Origin: Janthinobacterium lividum
GTDB taxonomy: Bacteria > Pseudomonadota > Gammaproteobacteria > Burkholderiales > Burkholderiaceae_D
NCBI RefSeq assembly: GCF_023509035.1
Contig: NZ_CP075583.1
Coordinates: 5,146,001 to 5,210,000 of the forward strand
Direction: 5' to 3'
Length of the DNA: 64,000 nucleotides
Shown here: piece by piece, positions 47,601 to 54,017 of the stretch
Numbering within the stretch: position 1 is the first letter of the stretch
How the letters are laid out: each line of letters begins with the position of its first letter
Made by a program: the position numbers and the translations under genes
The notes under the pieces: model-generated
Database searches by the model: none
The model's input: only the letters and a program-made list of their open reading frames with translations
Told to the model about the DNA's origin: nothing

Positions 47601-48372
47601 AGTGATCGCCGACCGCCATACGGCGGCGCTCTCCGTGCTGGCGGAGCGCCGACAGCAACTGGCGGCCCATGTGCAGCAGCCGCCAGAGGCACTGGAAATG
47701 GACGTGGCCGTGCTGCATTCGGCACTCGACGCGCTGGTGCAGGAACGCCAGGCAGCCAATCAGGAAGCGACGCGGTTGCGTCTGGCCATCGCGCTTGACG
47801 ACACAAGGCGCCACAGCGCGCAGGCAATGCTGGCGCAGATCGAGGCGCAAGCCGTCATCGAGCGGCGCTGGGCCAGCCTGAATGAATTGATCGGCTCGGC
47901 CGACGGCAAGAAATTCCGCAACTACGCGCAGCAATTCACGCTGGAGGTGCTGCTGGGCTATGCCAACGCGCATCTGGCCCACCTGGCGCGCCGCTATCAG
48001 CTCGAACGCATCGACAACCCGAACAATCCGTCGCTGGGCCTGATGGTGCGCGACCAGGACATGGGCGGCGAGCTGCGTTCCGTGCACTCGCTGTCTGGCG
48101 GCGAATCGTTCCTCGTCTCGCTAGCCTTGGCGCTGGGCCTGGCCTCACTGTCCTCGAACCGCGTGCGCGTCGAATCGCTGTTCATCGACGAGGGCTTCGG
48201 CAGCCTCGACACGGAAACCCTGCGCGTGGCCATGGATGCACTCGACGGTTTGCAGGCGATGGGACGCAAGGTAGGCGTCATCTCGCACGTGCAAGAAATG
48301 ACGGAGCGCATCGCCACCCGCATCCTCGTGCAGCCAGGTTCCGGCGGCAAGAGCGTGGTGACGGTGCGCTAG
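44605..48372 (+). CDS. sbcC: nuclease subunit SbcC, Rad50-type ATPase
   Basis: A 1255-residue SMC-like ATPase. Walker A GPTGAGKSTLLDAL is at about 35-48, and two very long Ala/Gln-rich coiled coils flank a zinc hook CPVC (near 615). The C-terminal signature is LSGGESFLVSLALALG and Walker B LFIDEGFGSLD. Length is somewhat above E. coli SbcC (1048), the extra being in the coiled coil. Its product works with SbcD; the two genes form an operon. The coiled-coil part is unusually rich in Ala and Gln codons, as in related betaproteobacteria. Confidence 0.95.
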   Translation: MKILKISGKNLASLAGEFEVDFQQEPLASAGLFAISGPTGAGKSTLLDALCLALYDATPRLLKVLGRGSALPDVGKETVNAQDTRTLLRRGTPDGYAQVDFVGNDGASYRARWSVRRSRTRAEGALQATAMSLHQLPALQPIGGTKTEVKEEIEKRIGLSFDQFTRAVLLAQNEFSTFLKTEDNERGELLETLTGSSIYTDISIRAFERAKKEKQVLERLGEKLADQRPLSPEERTDTEALCGAAETTLQHIDLRKAVLELQQRWHQETHKLQSQVVTAQEALDRADAERAAAEERRAALAQWELLQPARPLIDDVARLASDIAGTGAALEASRLQAAHAVASEAQLAQAVQLAAAALQARETAQRDAAPLLDQAKALDAGIAAHLPAHRQAQDGALAADQANETARSALNDLQQRQHAMQAEQETGRLWLASHQHWQALATSWQLSDQLFAQAGQAAAQADAADAKVAETAQLVRAAGKAGHEAQAALTAAAATLAAHDAQRREALSAVQAIDGQLLQEQRGQLEDYARQLNAAEKTWTELARQQQALAHGQARATQLAQAAQTENTALAAAAAQTALLEASLAQAEKSLKGAEAACAASVEHLRATLQDEQPCPVCGALEHPYTHADHTNHPLQAMLASLQDEVLACRTRARSNLEQLATHRAALAATAREQAQIDAELAALPPAIDSLNAQWQPHADTLHLPPENQRADWFAQQLAANAAALQALAQQEAALRQASARREQAQAAHELAGAEHARLTAAVAETQTRLAQLQAQQAASQDKAETSRSMLDGLLAQLDTAFDDVEGAEGWKDNWRAGPAAFRAARDTESRQWLKQQADQDKRGHAQATLAAQLEAALLAAGKAQQTAQETHAAFAAADKQLTTLQAARNALWQGQGVAEVERSLAAAIAQAKDRLLQQQAAAHASSQERARVDEACAQLAQRLAALHAQENSAAASLHDWLRQFQQAHAGQAPATLEELRARLAVSVETMRAERDALQVIADRHTAALSVLAERRQQLAAHVQQPPEALEMDVAVLHSALDALVQERQAANQEATRLRLAIALDDTRRHSAQAMLAQIEAQAVIERRWASLNELIGSADGKKFRNYAQQFTLEVLLGYANAHLAHLARRYQLERIDNPNNPSLGLMVRDQDMGGELRSVHSLSGGESFLVSLALALGLASLSSNRVRVESLFIDEGFGSLDTETLRVAMDALDGLQAMGRKVGVISHVQEMTERIATRILVQPGSGGKSVVTVR

Positions 48373-48376
48373 CGCA

Positions 48377-48544
48377 TCAACGAGGTATAGGCTCGCGGCC
48401 AAGCCTGAGCAAATCCCAACCCAGTTCGCGGCGGATCTGCTCAGGGTCGGGCGGGGGCCGGCGCTGTGCCAATTCCGCTTTCAGCCACTTCCTCACCAGT
48501 TCCTTGGCGGGCTGTACAGGCTTTTCCTTGTCATGCTTGTCCAT
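48377..48544 (-). CDS. small basic protein, 55 residues
   Basis: An ATG at 48544 (minus strand) with GAGG eight bases upstream opens 55 codons ending in TGA at 48377. The product starts MDKHDKEKPVQPAKELVRKW and ends WDLLRLGREPIPR. It is strongly charged, probably helical, with no signal peptide. The coding potential (good ribosome site, no clash with sbcC) makes it a plausible real gene. It converges on sbcC, leaving four bases. Function unknown. Confidence 0.6.
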   Translation of the reverse strand: MDKHDKEKPVQPAKELVRKWLKAELAQRRPPPDPEQIRRELGWDLLRLGREPIPR

Positions 48545-48722
48545 GGTGCTACCTCTTCAATGGCGGTCAGACGACCTCCTGTATACGTTCAACGTCATGG
48601 CGCGGATTCAGTTGACGTGCGCGTGGCGCAGATGCAACAACGTGTAACGATGGCCGGAGTACGTTAAAATCGCCGCCTTCGCGTAGACCCCTTCTACGCC
48701 CCGCAACAGTTCAAGGAACCCC

Positions 48723-48932
48723 ATGAAAGCCGCCCGCAGCCTCACATTCAAGTGCGTAAAATGTCACAAATCGATGCAGGTCTACCTGCAAAAAGTCTCC
48801 GCCTGCTCGCATATCCAGCCTTACCAGGGTATTTGCGCATGTGGCGAACTCAAGCGCCACGCCACGGGCCAGGCCGATGCCGTCAAATCCTACCTGGAGT
48901 CGGCTGACGGTAGCTGGTCGCACCACCACTAA
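48723..48932 (+). CDS. small zinc-ribbon-like protein, 69 residues
   Basis: The ATG at 48723 has an AAGGAA site at a good distance. The 69-residue protein has a CVKC pair (11-14) and a CACG pair (about 39-42), a plausible two-knuckle zinc site, and a His-rich end (SWSHHH). It is basic in the first half. A role in nucleic-acid binding is only a guess. The 178 bases before it, after the small minus-strand gene, show nothing else. Confidence 0.65.
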   Translation: MKAARSLTFKCVKCHKSMQVYLQKVSACSHIQPYQGICACGELKRHATGQADAVKSYLESADGSWSHHH

Positions 48933-48992
48933 TGGTTAAAGAATGGGACACGACTGCCGTTAACTGAGTACTTGCTCATTCGGAATTTGTTC

Positions 48993-49838
48993 ATGTCCCA
49001 GCTTCCCGCCCTCGCTCCTCCCCTCGGCCCCGGCTCGCGCCAGCCTGCCGCCACTACCCTGGCAGGGCAAGCGCCGCAAAAAACGGGCGCCGGCACGTCC
49101 GGCCTGGCCGCTTCGCCCCTGATGCAACGCACCGCGCAAGACGTGGTGGCCCTGTCGAAAAATGGCCTGGACCTGTCGGCCAAGGGACTCTCACAACGTA
49201 CCGATGCGCTGGGCAACGCCACCGTCGACGTGGCGCAGGATTTTCTGACCAACATGACACGCCAGCTGTTCGGCGACGGCGCCAGCATCGCCTTCGATTC
49301 GGTCGACCTGCAAGCTGGTTCCAGCTTCAGCAGTAGCAACGCCAGCGTCTCGGGCGCCGGCAGCAGCAGCCGCGCCACCGCCTTCAGCCTCGATGAAAAC
49401 GCGCATTTCATCGGCAAGGGCAAGATCACCACGGCCGATGGGCAAACCTTCGATTTCGAAGTGGAAGTGCAATATCAGTCGAACATCAGCGCGGGCGTCC
49501 TTGAGCAAACGCAAGAGGCAGTCGAGGAAGCAAGCTCCGCCGATGACGCCAGCCTGCCCGCCAAAGAGTTGCCCGCCACGCGCTTCGCCGGCAATCTGCA
49601 CGACCTGTTCAAGCTGTTGGGCCAGCAATTGCAAAGCAATATCCATCAGGGCACGTCCGAAGGCGCCAGCGCCAGCGACAAGGATGGCGACCTGGCGGGC
49701 AGCCTGAGCTTGCGTTTGCTCAAGCTGGTGCAGCCGGACCATGCCGCCGAGACCGGCAAGGAAGAGCAGGCGCGCGCTCGTGCGCTGGCACTCGCCTATG
49801 GCACCGACACGGCAAACAGCACGACCAGCAACGTATAA
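48993..49838 (+). CDS. uncharacterised low-complexity protein
   Basis: About 281 residues from the ATG at 48993; a TTG 21 bases upstream is also in frame. The N-terminal 45 residues are Pro/Ala-rich and disordered. The middle region, with VAQDFLTNMTRQLFGDGASIAFDS and then FSLDENAHFIGKGKITTADG and TFDFEVEVQYQSN (shown in parts), looks like a folded domain of a kind seen in several proteobacterial proteins of unknown function. The C-terminal third has helical segments (LHDLFKLLGQQLQSN, LSLRLLKLVQPD). No signal peptide. I cannot name a function. It precedes the methyltransferase gene by 58 bases. Confidence 0.65.
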   Translation: MSQLPALAPPLGPGSRQPAATTLAGQAPQKTGAGTSGLAASPLMQRTAQDVVALSKNGLDLSAKGLSQRTDALGNATVDVAQDFLTNMTRQLFGDGASIAFDSVDLQAGSSFSSSNASVSGAGSSSRATAFSLDENAHFIGKGKITTADGQTFDFEVEVQYQSNISAGVLEQTQEAVEEASSADDASLPAKELPATRFAGNLHDLFKLLGQQLQSNIHQGTSEGASASDKDGDLAGSLSLRLLKLVQPDHAAETGKEEQARARALALAYGTDTANSTTSNV

Positions 49839-49896
49839 TGGAAGACGGCCTGCGCAGGCGACCATGCCGCGCGCCCCCTTCTATCGATTGAATCCC

Positions 49897-51075
49897 ATGT
49901 CCGACACTTCTTCACCTACCGTTCATCCGCAGATCCACTGGAGCGAAAACGGCGCCGAGCATTCGGCCCGCTGGCGCTCGGAAAGCGGCATGCCGCCGCC
50001 CAAGCGCGTCGTCATCGCCGATGACCGCACGACGGCCGACCAGGCCTACCGCCTGGCCTGCGAAGGCACGGCCATGCTGTGGCGCGGCGACTTCCAGAAC
50101 GCACGCCAACTGCTGCAGGCGCTGGCGCGGCGCGCCGACCACAAAAACGACAAGCCCAGCAAAAAAGCCAAGGCCGCCAAGCTCGTAAAACCGGAACCGT
50201 CCGCGACGGAAGCCTTCCATTTGCACCGCCAAGCCCAGTCGCAACGCGCCCGCACCCTGGCCATGCTGCTGTTGCCTTTCGATGCCGACTACACGATTCC
50301 GCTGCGCCGCGCGCCGGACGTGAAACTGGCTTGCAATGAAGCGTATGGCCGCGGCGAAGAACCGTTCGTCGCCTCGCTGCGCGAACTGCTGGGCCTGATC
50401 GGCGCGCACGAATGGCGCCGCACGGGCGTGGAACTGCCGGCCCTGAGCCAGCGCATCCACCCGCACTACGGCGTGTTCGCGCCGATCCGCGGCGAATACG
50501 TGGGCCTGGTGGCGGAAGCGCCGCTGCCCGCGCGCGCCAGCCTGGCCTTCGATATCGGCACCGGCACGGGCGTACTGGCCGCCGTGCTGGCGCAGCGCGG
50601 CATCCAGCGCATCGTCGCCACCGACCAGGACCCGCGCGCCCTGTCCTGCGCGCGCGAAAACCTGGCCCGCCTGGACGTGGCCGACAAGGTCGACGTGGTG
50701 CAGGCCGACCTGTTCCCTGCGGGACGCGCGCCGCTCGTCGTATGTAATCCGCCGTGGCTGCCGGCCCGCCCCAGCTCGCCCATCGAGTACGCCGTCTACG
50801 ATCCGGACAGCCGCATGCTGCGCGGTTTCCTCGCCGGCCTGGCCGAACACCTGGAAGCAAACGGCGAAGGCTGGCTGATTTTATCGGACCTGGCCGAGCA
50901 CCTGGGCCTGCGCCCGCGCGCGCAATTGCTGGAATGGATAGCGCAAGCGGGCTTGAAAGTCATCGACCGCATGGACGTCAAACCCACGCACCCGCGCGCG
51001 CAGGATGCGACGGACAGCCTGCACGCGGCCCGTTCGAAGGAAATCACGTCGCTGTGGCGCCTGGCGGCAGCCTGA
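49897..51075 (+). CDS. class I SAM-dependent methyltransferase with NPPW motif
   Basis: About 392 residues from the ATG at 49897. The first 140 residues, including a Lys-rich linker at 82-100, are not recognisable. The methyltransferase core follows: motif I LAFDIGTGTGVLA (217-229), acidic ATDQDPRA, LDVADKVDVVQADLFP and the catalytic NPPW at 284-287. NPPW/Y marks amino-methyltransferases of nucleic acid or protein glutamine (HemK, RsmC/RlmG type). The target cannot be told. It may be co-transcribed with the preceding gene. The tRNA promoters lie directly downstream. Confidence 0.82.
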   Translation: MSDTSSPTVHPQIHWSENGAEHSARWRSESGMPPPKRVVIADDRTTADQAYRLACEGTAMLWRGDFQNARQLLQALARRADHKNDKPSKKAKAAKLVKPEPSATEAFHLHRQAQSQRARTLAMLLLPFDADYTIPLRRAPDVKLACNEAYGRGEEPFVASLRELLGLIGAHEWRRTGVELPALSQRIHPHYGVFAPIRGEYVGLVAEAPLPARASLAFDIGTGTGVLAAVLAQRGIQRIVATDQDPRALSCARENLARLDVADKVDVVQADLFPAGRAPLVVCNPPWLPARPSSPIEYAVYDPDSRMLRGFLAGLAEHLEANGEGWLILSDLAEHLGLRPRAQLLEWIAQAGLKVIDRMDVKPTHPRAQDATDSLHAARSKEITSLWRLAAA

Positions 51076-51097
51076 TTCCAGATCTGCTGCAAGGCCA

Positions 51098-51126
51098 TTG
51101 CGCATTGCAGCAAACCCCGCTATAAT
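51098..51126 (+). promoter_or_regulatory. promoter of the first initiator tRNA gene
   Basis: TTGCGC (51098-51103), 17 bases, TATAAT (51121-51126). The -10 is perfect and the spacing ideal. The tRNA begins six bases after the -10 hexamer, the normal distance for a transcription start. Confidence 0.8.
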
Positions 51127-51131
51127 TCGCC

Positions 51132-51208
51132 TGCGGGGTGGAGCAGTCTGGCAGCTCGTCGGGCTCATAACCCGAAGGTCACAGGTTCAAATCCTGTCCC
51201 CGCAACCA
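51132..51208 (+). tRNA. tRNA-fMet (CAT), first copy
   Basis: The 77-base sequence folds as a tRNA with encoded CCA. The anticodon loop is CTCATAA in a stem of three G-C pairs (GGG/CCC), the mark of initiator tRNA. The acceptor stem begins TGCGGGG and ends CCCCGCA, so position 1-72 would be a weak U-A pair instead of the C-A mismatch of E. coli. It has its own promoter and terminator. Confidence 0.95.
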
Positions 51209-51216
51209 GATACATG

Positions 51217-51254
51217 AAAGCCGCTGATTCTTGCAAAGGGATCAGCGGCTTTTT
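51217..51254 (+). terminator. Rho-independent terminator of the first tRNA unit
   Basis: AAAGCCGCTGAT and ATCAGCGGCTTT make a 12-pair stem followed by T-rich sequence, eight bases after the CCA end. Confidence 0.88.
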
Positions 51255-51308
51255 CCATTGCGACGCGCTATGTCCGCGACCATCATGCAAAGCAAATGCC
51301 ATCCACTC

Positions 51309-51337
51309 TTTCGCAATGCAGCAAACTCGGTTATAAT
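51309..51337 (+). promoter_or_regulatory. promoter of the second initiator tRNA gene
   Basis: TTTCGC (51309-51314), 17 bases, TATAAT (51332-51337). It is nearly identical to the first promoter, including the GCAGCAAAC spacer, so the whole unit was duplicated. Confidence 0.78.
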
Positions 51338-51342
51338 TCGCC

Positions 51343-51419
51343 TGCGGGGTGGAGCAGTCTGGCAGCTCGTCGGGCTCATAACCCGAAGGTCACAGGTTCA
51401 AATCCTGTCCCCGCAACCA
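51343..51419 (+). tRNA. tRNA-fMet (CAT), second copy
   Basis: The 77 bases are identical to the first copy, including CCA. Start-to-start distance is 211 bases. Independent promoter and terminator show that it is a separate transcription unit. Confidence 0.95.
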
Positions 51420-51425
51420 ATACAT

Positions 51426-51464
51426 AAAAACCGCTGACTCCTGCAAGGGATTCAGCGGTTTTTT
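51426..51464 (+). terminator. Rho-independent terminator of the second tRNA unit
   Basis: AAAAACCGCTGA and TCAGCGGTTTTT form a 12-pair stem ending in T. It resembles the first terminator but differs in several compensating positions, so the stem was kept while the sequence drifted. Confidence 0.88.
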
Positions 51465-51502
51465 CATTCCAGGCCTGGTTTCGCCCTTACTCGTGCGATG
51501 AC

Positions 51503-52171
51503 TTACGCGGCGACGCTGGCCCTGATCTGCCTGGCCGCCGCATGCAGGCTGGCCGCCACTCGTTCCAGCTTGTCGGCTCCCGCCGTTTCAGCCAGCGCGG
51601 CAAAGGCGCTGATATGAAACGTGGCCACCATCGCCGGCGACACTTCGAGTTCCAGCGCCGTCTTGCTCAATTCCGTCGACGCCGCGAGGTAAGGCTCGCT
51701 GCCCGCCTCGAAAGCCTGCTTGGTTTCCAGCAATTCCTGACCACCTTCCGCCTTGGCCAAGCAAGCATCGACCTTTTGCTGGAACGCCGGCAAAGTGTCG
51801 CGCACGGGCCCGGCGTCCGGCGCCGCTTCGGGTTCCTGCTCCGCTGGCGCGGGCGCAACTGCGGCCGGCTTGTCCGGCGGCGGCATGTCGCGCAAAGTCA
51901 GCCAGCGTTCGACGGCCAGAAAGTCGGCAAAGGGCTCGGCGACCTTGGGATTCATCAGCCAGACCTCCCCCGTGCGCCAGTCGATCCTGGCGCCGCGCTC
52001 ATTTCTCGCCAACAAAATATCCTTGCCGCCATCGGCATTCGACACCCGGCCGATGTCGAGCCAGTTCATCAGTTCCGCCTGGCGCGACATCGCGTTGACC
52101 CGATGAAAGTAGGCCAGCCATAAAAATCTGGCGACCAAAAGAACCAGGGCACCGCCAACCATCCACATCAT
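51503..52171 (-). CDS. membrane-anchored uncharacterised protein
   Basis: A 222-residue protein with an N-terminal hydrophobic segment (MVGGALVLLVARFLWLAYF, about 4-22) that probably acts as a membrane anchor. A soluble domain with WLDIGRVSNADGGKDILLAR and RIDWRTGEVWLMNP follows, then a Pro/Ala/Glu-rich linker (about 98-125) and a helical C-terminus (about 128-222). I do not recognise the family. It converges on the tRNA units and is divergent from the sigma factor gene, from which 218 bases separate it. Confidence 0.6.
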   Translation of the reverse strand: MMWMVGGALVLLVARFLWLAYFHRVNAMSRQAELMNWLDIGRVSNADGGKDILLARNERGARIDWRTGEVWLMNPKVAEPFADFLAVERWLTLRDMPPPDKPAAVAPAPAEQEPEAAPDAGPVRDTLPAFQQKVDACLAKAEGGQELLETKQAFEAGSEPYLAASTELSKTALELEVSPAMVATFHISAFAALAETAGADKLERVAASLHAAARQIRASVAA

Positions 52172-52349
52172 TTTTCGCTCCGCACCACATCGACAGCCCG
52201 CATTTTCTCACATGAAAGCTTGCGCCAAGGAAACTTTTACATCTGCCGTGCGCAGGCGCAAATCCACTGCCGCGCGCGGCCTGGACGGGCAGTCGCATTT
52301 CAGCAACGCCGCGTTTTCCTGATTGCCTGGCGGGCGCCGCTACGCTATC

Positions 52350-52367
52350 ATGAGAACAATTCTCATT
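52350..52367. promoter_or_regulatory. Fur-type operator upstream of the sigma factor operon
   Basis: ATGAGAA-CAA-TTCTCAT (52350-52366) is a perfect 7-3-7 inverted repeat of the kind bound by Fur and seen ahead of fecI-like genes. It lies 23 bases before the sigma factor start. Iron repression of the operon is inferred. Confidence 0.75.
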
Positions 52368-52389
52368 TAGATTAAGACGTCCTGTACGC

Positions 52390-52908
52390 ATGCTGTCCGC
52401 CCCTTCCCCGCCGTCCGATTTCCAGGCCCTGTATGCCGAGCATCACTCCTGGCTGCTGCACTGGCTGAAGCGCCGCCTGCACGATGCGGGGCTGGCGGGC
52501 GATCTGGCGCAGGATACCTTCCTCAAGATATTCATTGCGCGCAGCAGCGCCGGGATCGCGCAGCCGCGCCCTTTCCTGGCCACCATCGCCAAGCGCCTGC
52601 TGGCCAATCACTGCCGGCGCGAAGAACTCGAACGGGCCTACCTCGACGCCCTGCTGCACCAGCCGCAAGCCTGCACACCCTCGCCGGAAGCGATGTCCAT
52701 CCTGCTCGAATCGCTGCAGCTGATCGACCGCGCGCTGGACCAGCTCTCAACCAAGGCCAAGGCCGCCTTCCTGCTGGCCCACCTGGATGGCATGACCTAC
52801 GCCGAGATCGCCGCCGAACTGGGCACCACCACGCATTCCGTCAAAAAATACCTGAGCAAGGCCAACCTGCTGTGCTTTTTTGCCGTGCCCGATTTTGCCG
52901 GCCCCTGA
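52390..52908 (+). CDS. FecI-like ECF sigma factor
   Basis: A 172-residue sigma-70 family protein of the ECF (iron-starvation) class. Region 2 (about 10-75, HHSWLLHWLKRRLHDA and AQDTFLKIF, where the DLAQDTF core is typical) and region 4 (about 115-165, LSTKAKAAFLLAHLDGMTYAEIA shown in part, then HSVKKYLSKA) are complete. It should direct RNA polymerase to the receptor promoter downstream. Upstream is a Fur-type box; downstream by one base is the FecR-like anti-sigma regulator. Confidence 0.92.
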   Translation: MLSAPSPPSDFQALYAEHHSWLLHWLKRRLHDAGLAGDLAQDTFLKIFIARSSAGIAQPRPFLATIAKRLLANHCRREELERAYLDALLHQPQACTPSPEAMSILLESLQLIDRALDQLSTKAKAAFLLAHLDGMTYAEIAAELGTTTHSVKKYLSKANLLCFFAVPDFAGP

Positions 52909-52909
52909 G

Positions 52910-53917
52910 ATGCGCGGCGCCACCGTCTACGCGCAGGGCCAGCCCATCGACCTGGCCATCGCCATGCGGGCAGCCGAATGGCTTGCCACCCTGATGAGCG
53001 GAGAGACCACGCAGGCGGAAAAAACGGCCTGGCAGCAGTGGCGCCAGGCGCACCCCGACCATGAACGGGCGTGGAAACACATCGAAAGCGTCAGCGGCGG
53101 CTTGCGGGCACTCGATGCGCAGGCCAGCCGCAAGGCGCTGCTGCAAAGTCCCAACTCGCGTTCTATCTCGCGGCGCAACAGCCTGCAACTGCTGGCGTGG
53201 GTATCGACCATCGGCATCACGGGCTGGTTCGGCGCGCGCTCGTCCTACGCGCCCGACTTTGCCCGCACCGCGCTGGCCGACGTGTCCACCGGCGTGGGCG
53301 AACGCCGTGAGCTGACCCTGCCCGACGGCAGCCGTTTGCACCTGAACAGCGGCAGCGCCGTGAACATCCGCTTTAGCGGCACGCAGCGCCTGCTGCAACT
53401 GGTGCAGGGCGAAGTCTTCATCGCCACCGCCCGTGAAACGGGCCTGCCCTACCGCCCCTTCCTCGTCGAAACCGCGCATGGCCACGCGCAGGCGCTGGGC
53501 ACGCGCTACTCGGTGCGCCAGGCCGAGGGCAGCACCCTGGTCGCCGTCGAGGATGGCGCCGTCAGGCTGATGCCGCGCCATGGCGATGCCACCCCGGTTA
53601 TCCGCGCCGGCCAGGGCGGCGGCATGACAGCGCGGGGCGCCCTGGCCACGCACGCCGTCTCTCCCGACATCTGGGCCTGGCGCCAGGGCTTGCTGCTGGC
53701 CGACGCCATGCCGCTGCGCGACTTCCTAAATGAATTGAGCCGCTACCGCCACGGCTTGCTGGGCTGCGACGACGCCGTTGCCGGTCTGCGCATTTCCGGC
53801 GTCTTCCCGCTGGCCGACCTCGATGCCGTGCTGCTGTCGCTACCCGACTCCCTGCCGGTGGACGTACGCCTGCGCACGCGCTACTGGGTGCAGGTGGAGG
53901 CGCGCCAGCAGCGCTGA
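52910..53917 (+). CDS. FecR-like anti-sigma regulator
   Basis: About 335 residues from the ATG at 52910, one base after the sigma stop. The N-terminal cytoplasmic DUF4880 region (about 14-60, AAEWLATLMSGETTQAEK) should bind the sigma factor. One membrane segment follows near 91-105 (SLQLLAWVSTIGITGWF), then the periplasmic FecR domain (about 120-215, GERRELTLPDGSRLHLNSGS). The C-terminus (about 250-335) should contact the receptor STN domain. It signals iron-siderophore binding from the outer membrane to the sigma factor. Confidence 0.92.
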   Translation: MRGATVYAQGQPIDLAIAMRAAEWLATLMSGETTQAEKTAWQQWRQAHPDHERAWKHIESVSGGLRALDAQASRKALLQSPNSRSISRRNSLQLLAWVSTIGITGWFGARSSYAPDFARTALADVSTGVGERRELTLPDGSRLHLNSGSAVNIRFSGTQRLLQLVQGEVFIATARETGLPYRPFLVETAHGHAQALGTRYSVRQAEGSTLVAVEDGAVRLMPRHGDATPVIRAGQGGGMTARGALATHAVSPDIWAWRQGLLLADAMPLRDFLNELSRYRHGLLGCDDAVAGLRISGVFPLADLDAVLLSLPDSLPVDVRLRTRYWVQVEARQQR

Positions 53918-54017
53918 AGATTTATTTTGACGCCAGCGCAAAAAACAGTACCCGCTTTCGATTCTCGCGTGACCTGTGTATGGAAAGTTCTTTTGACGAC
54001 TACAACACAAGGTAACC

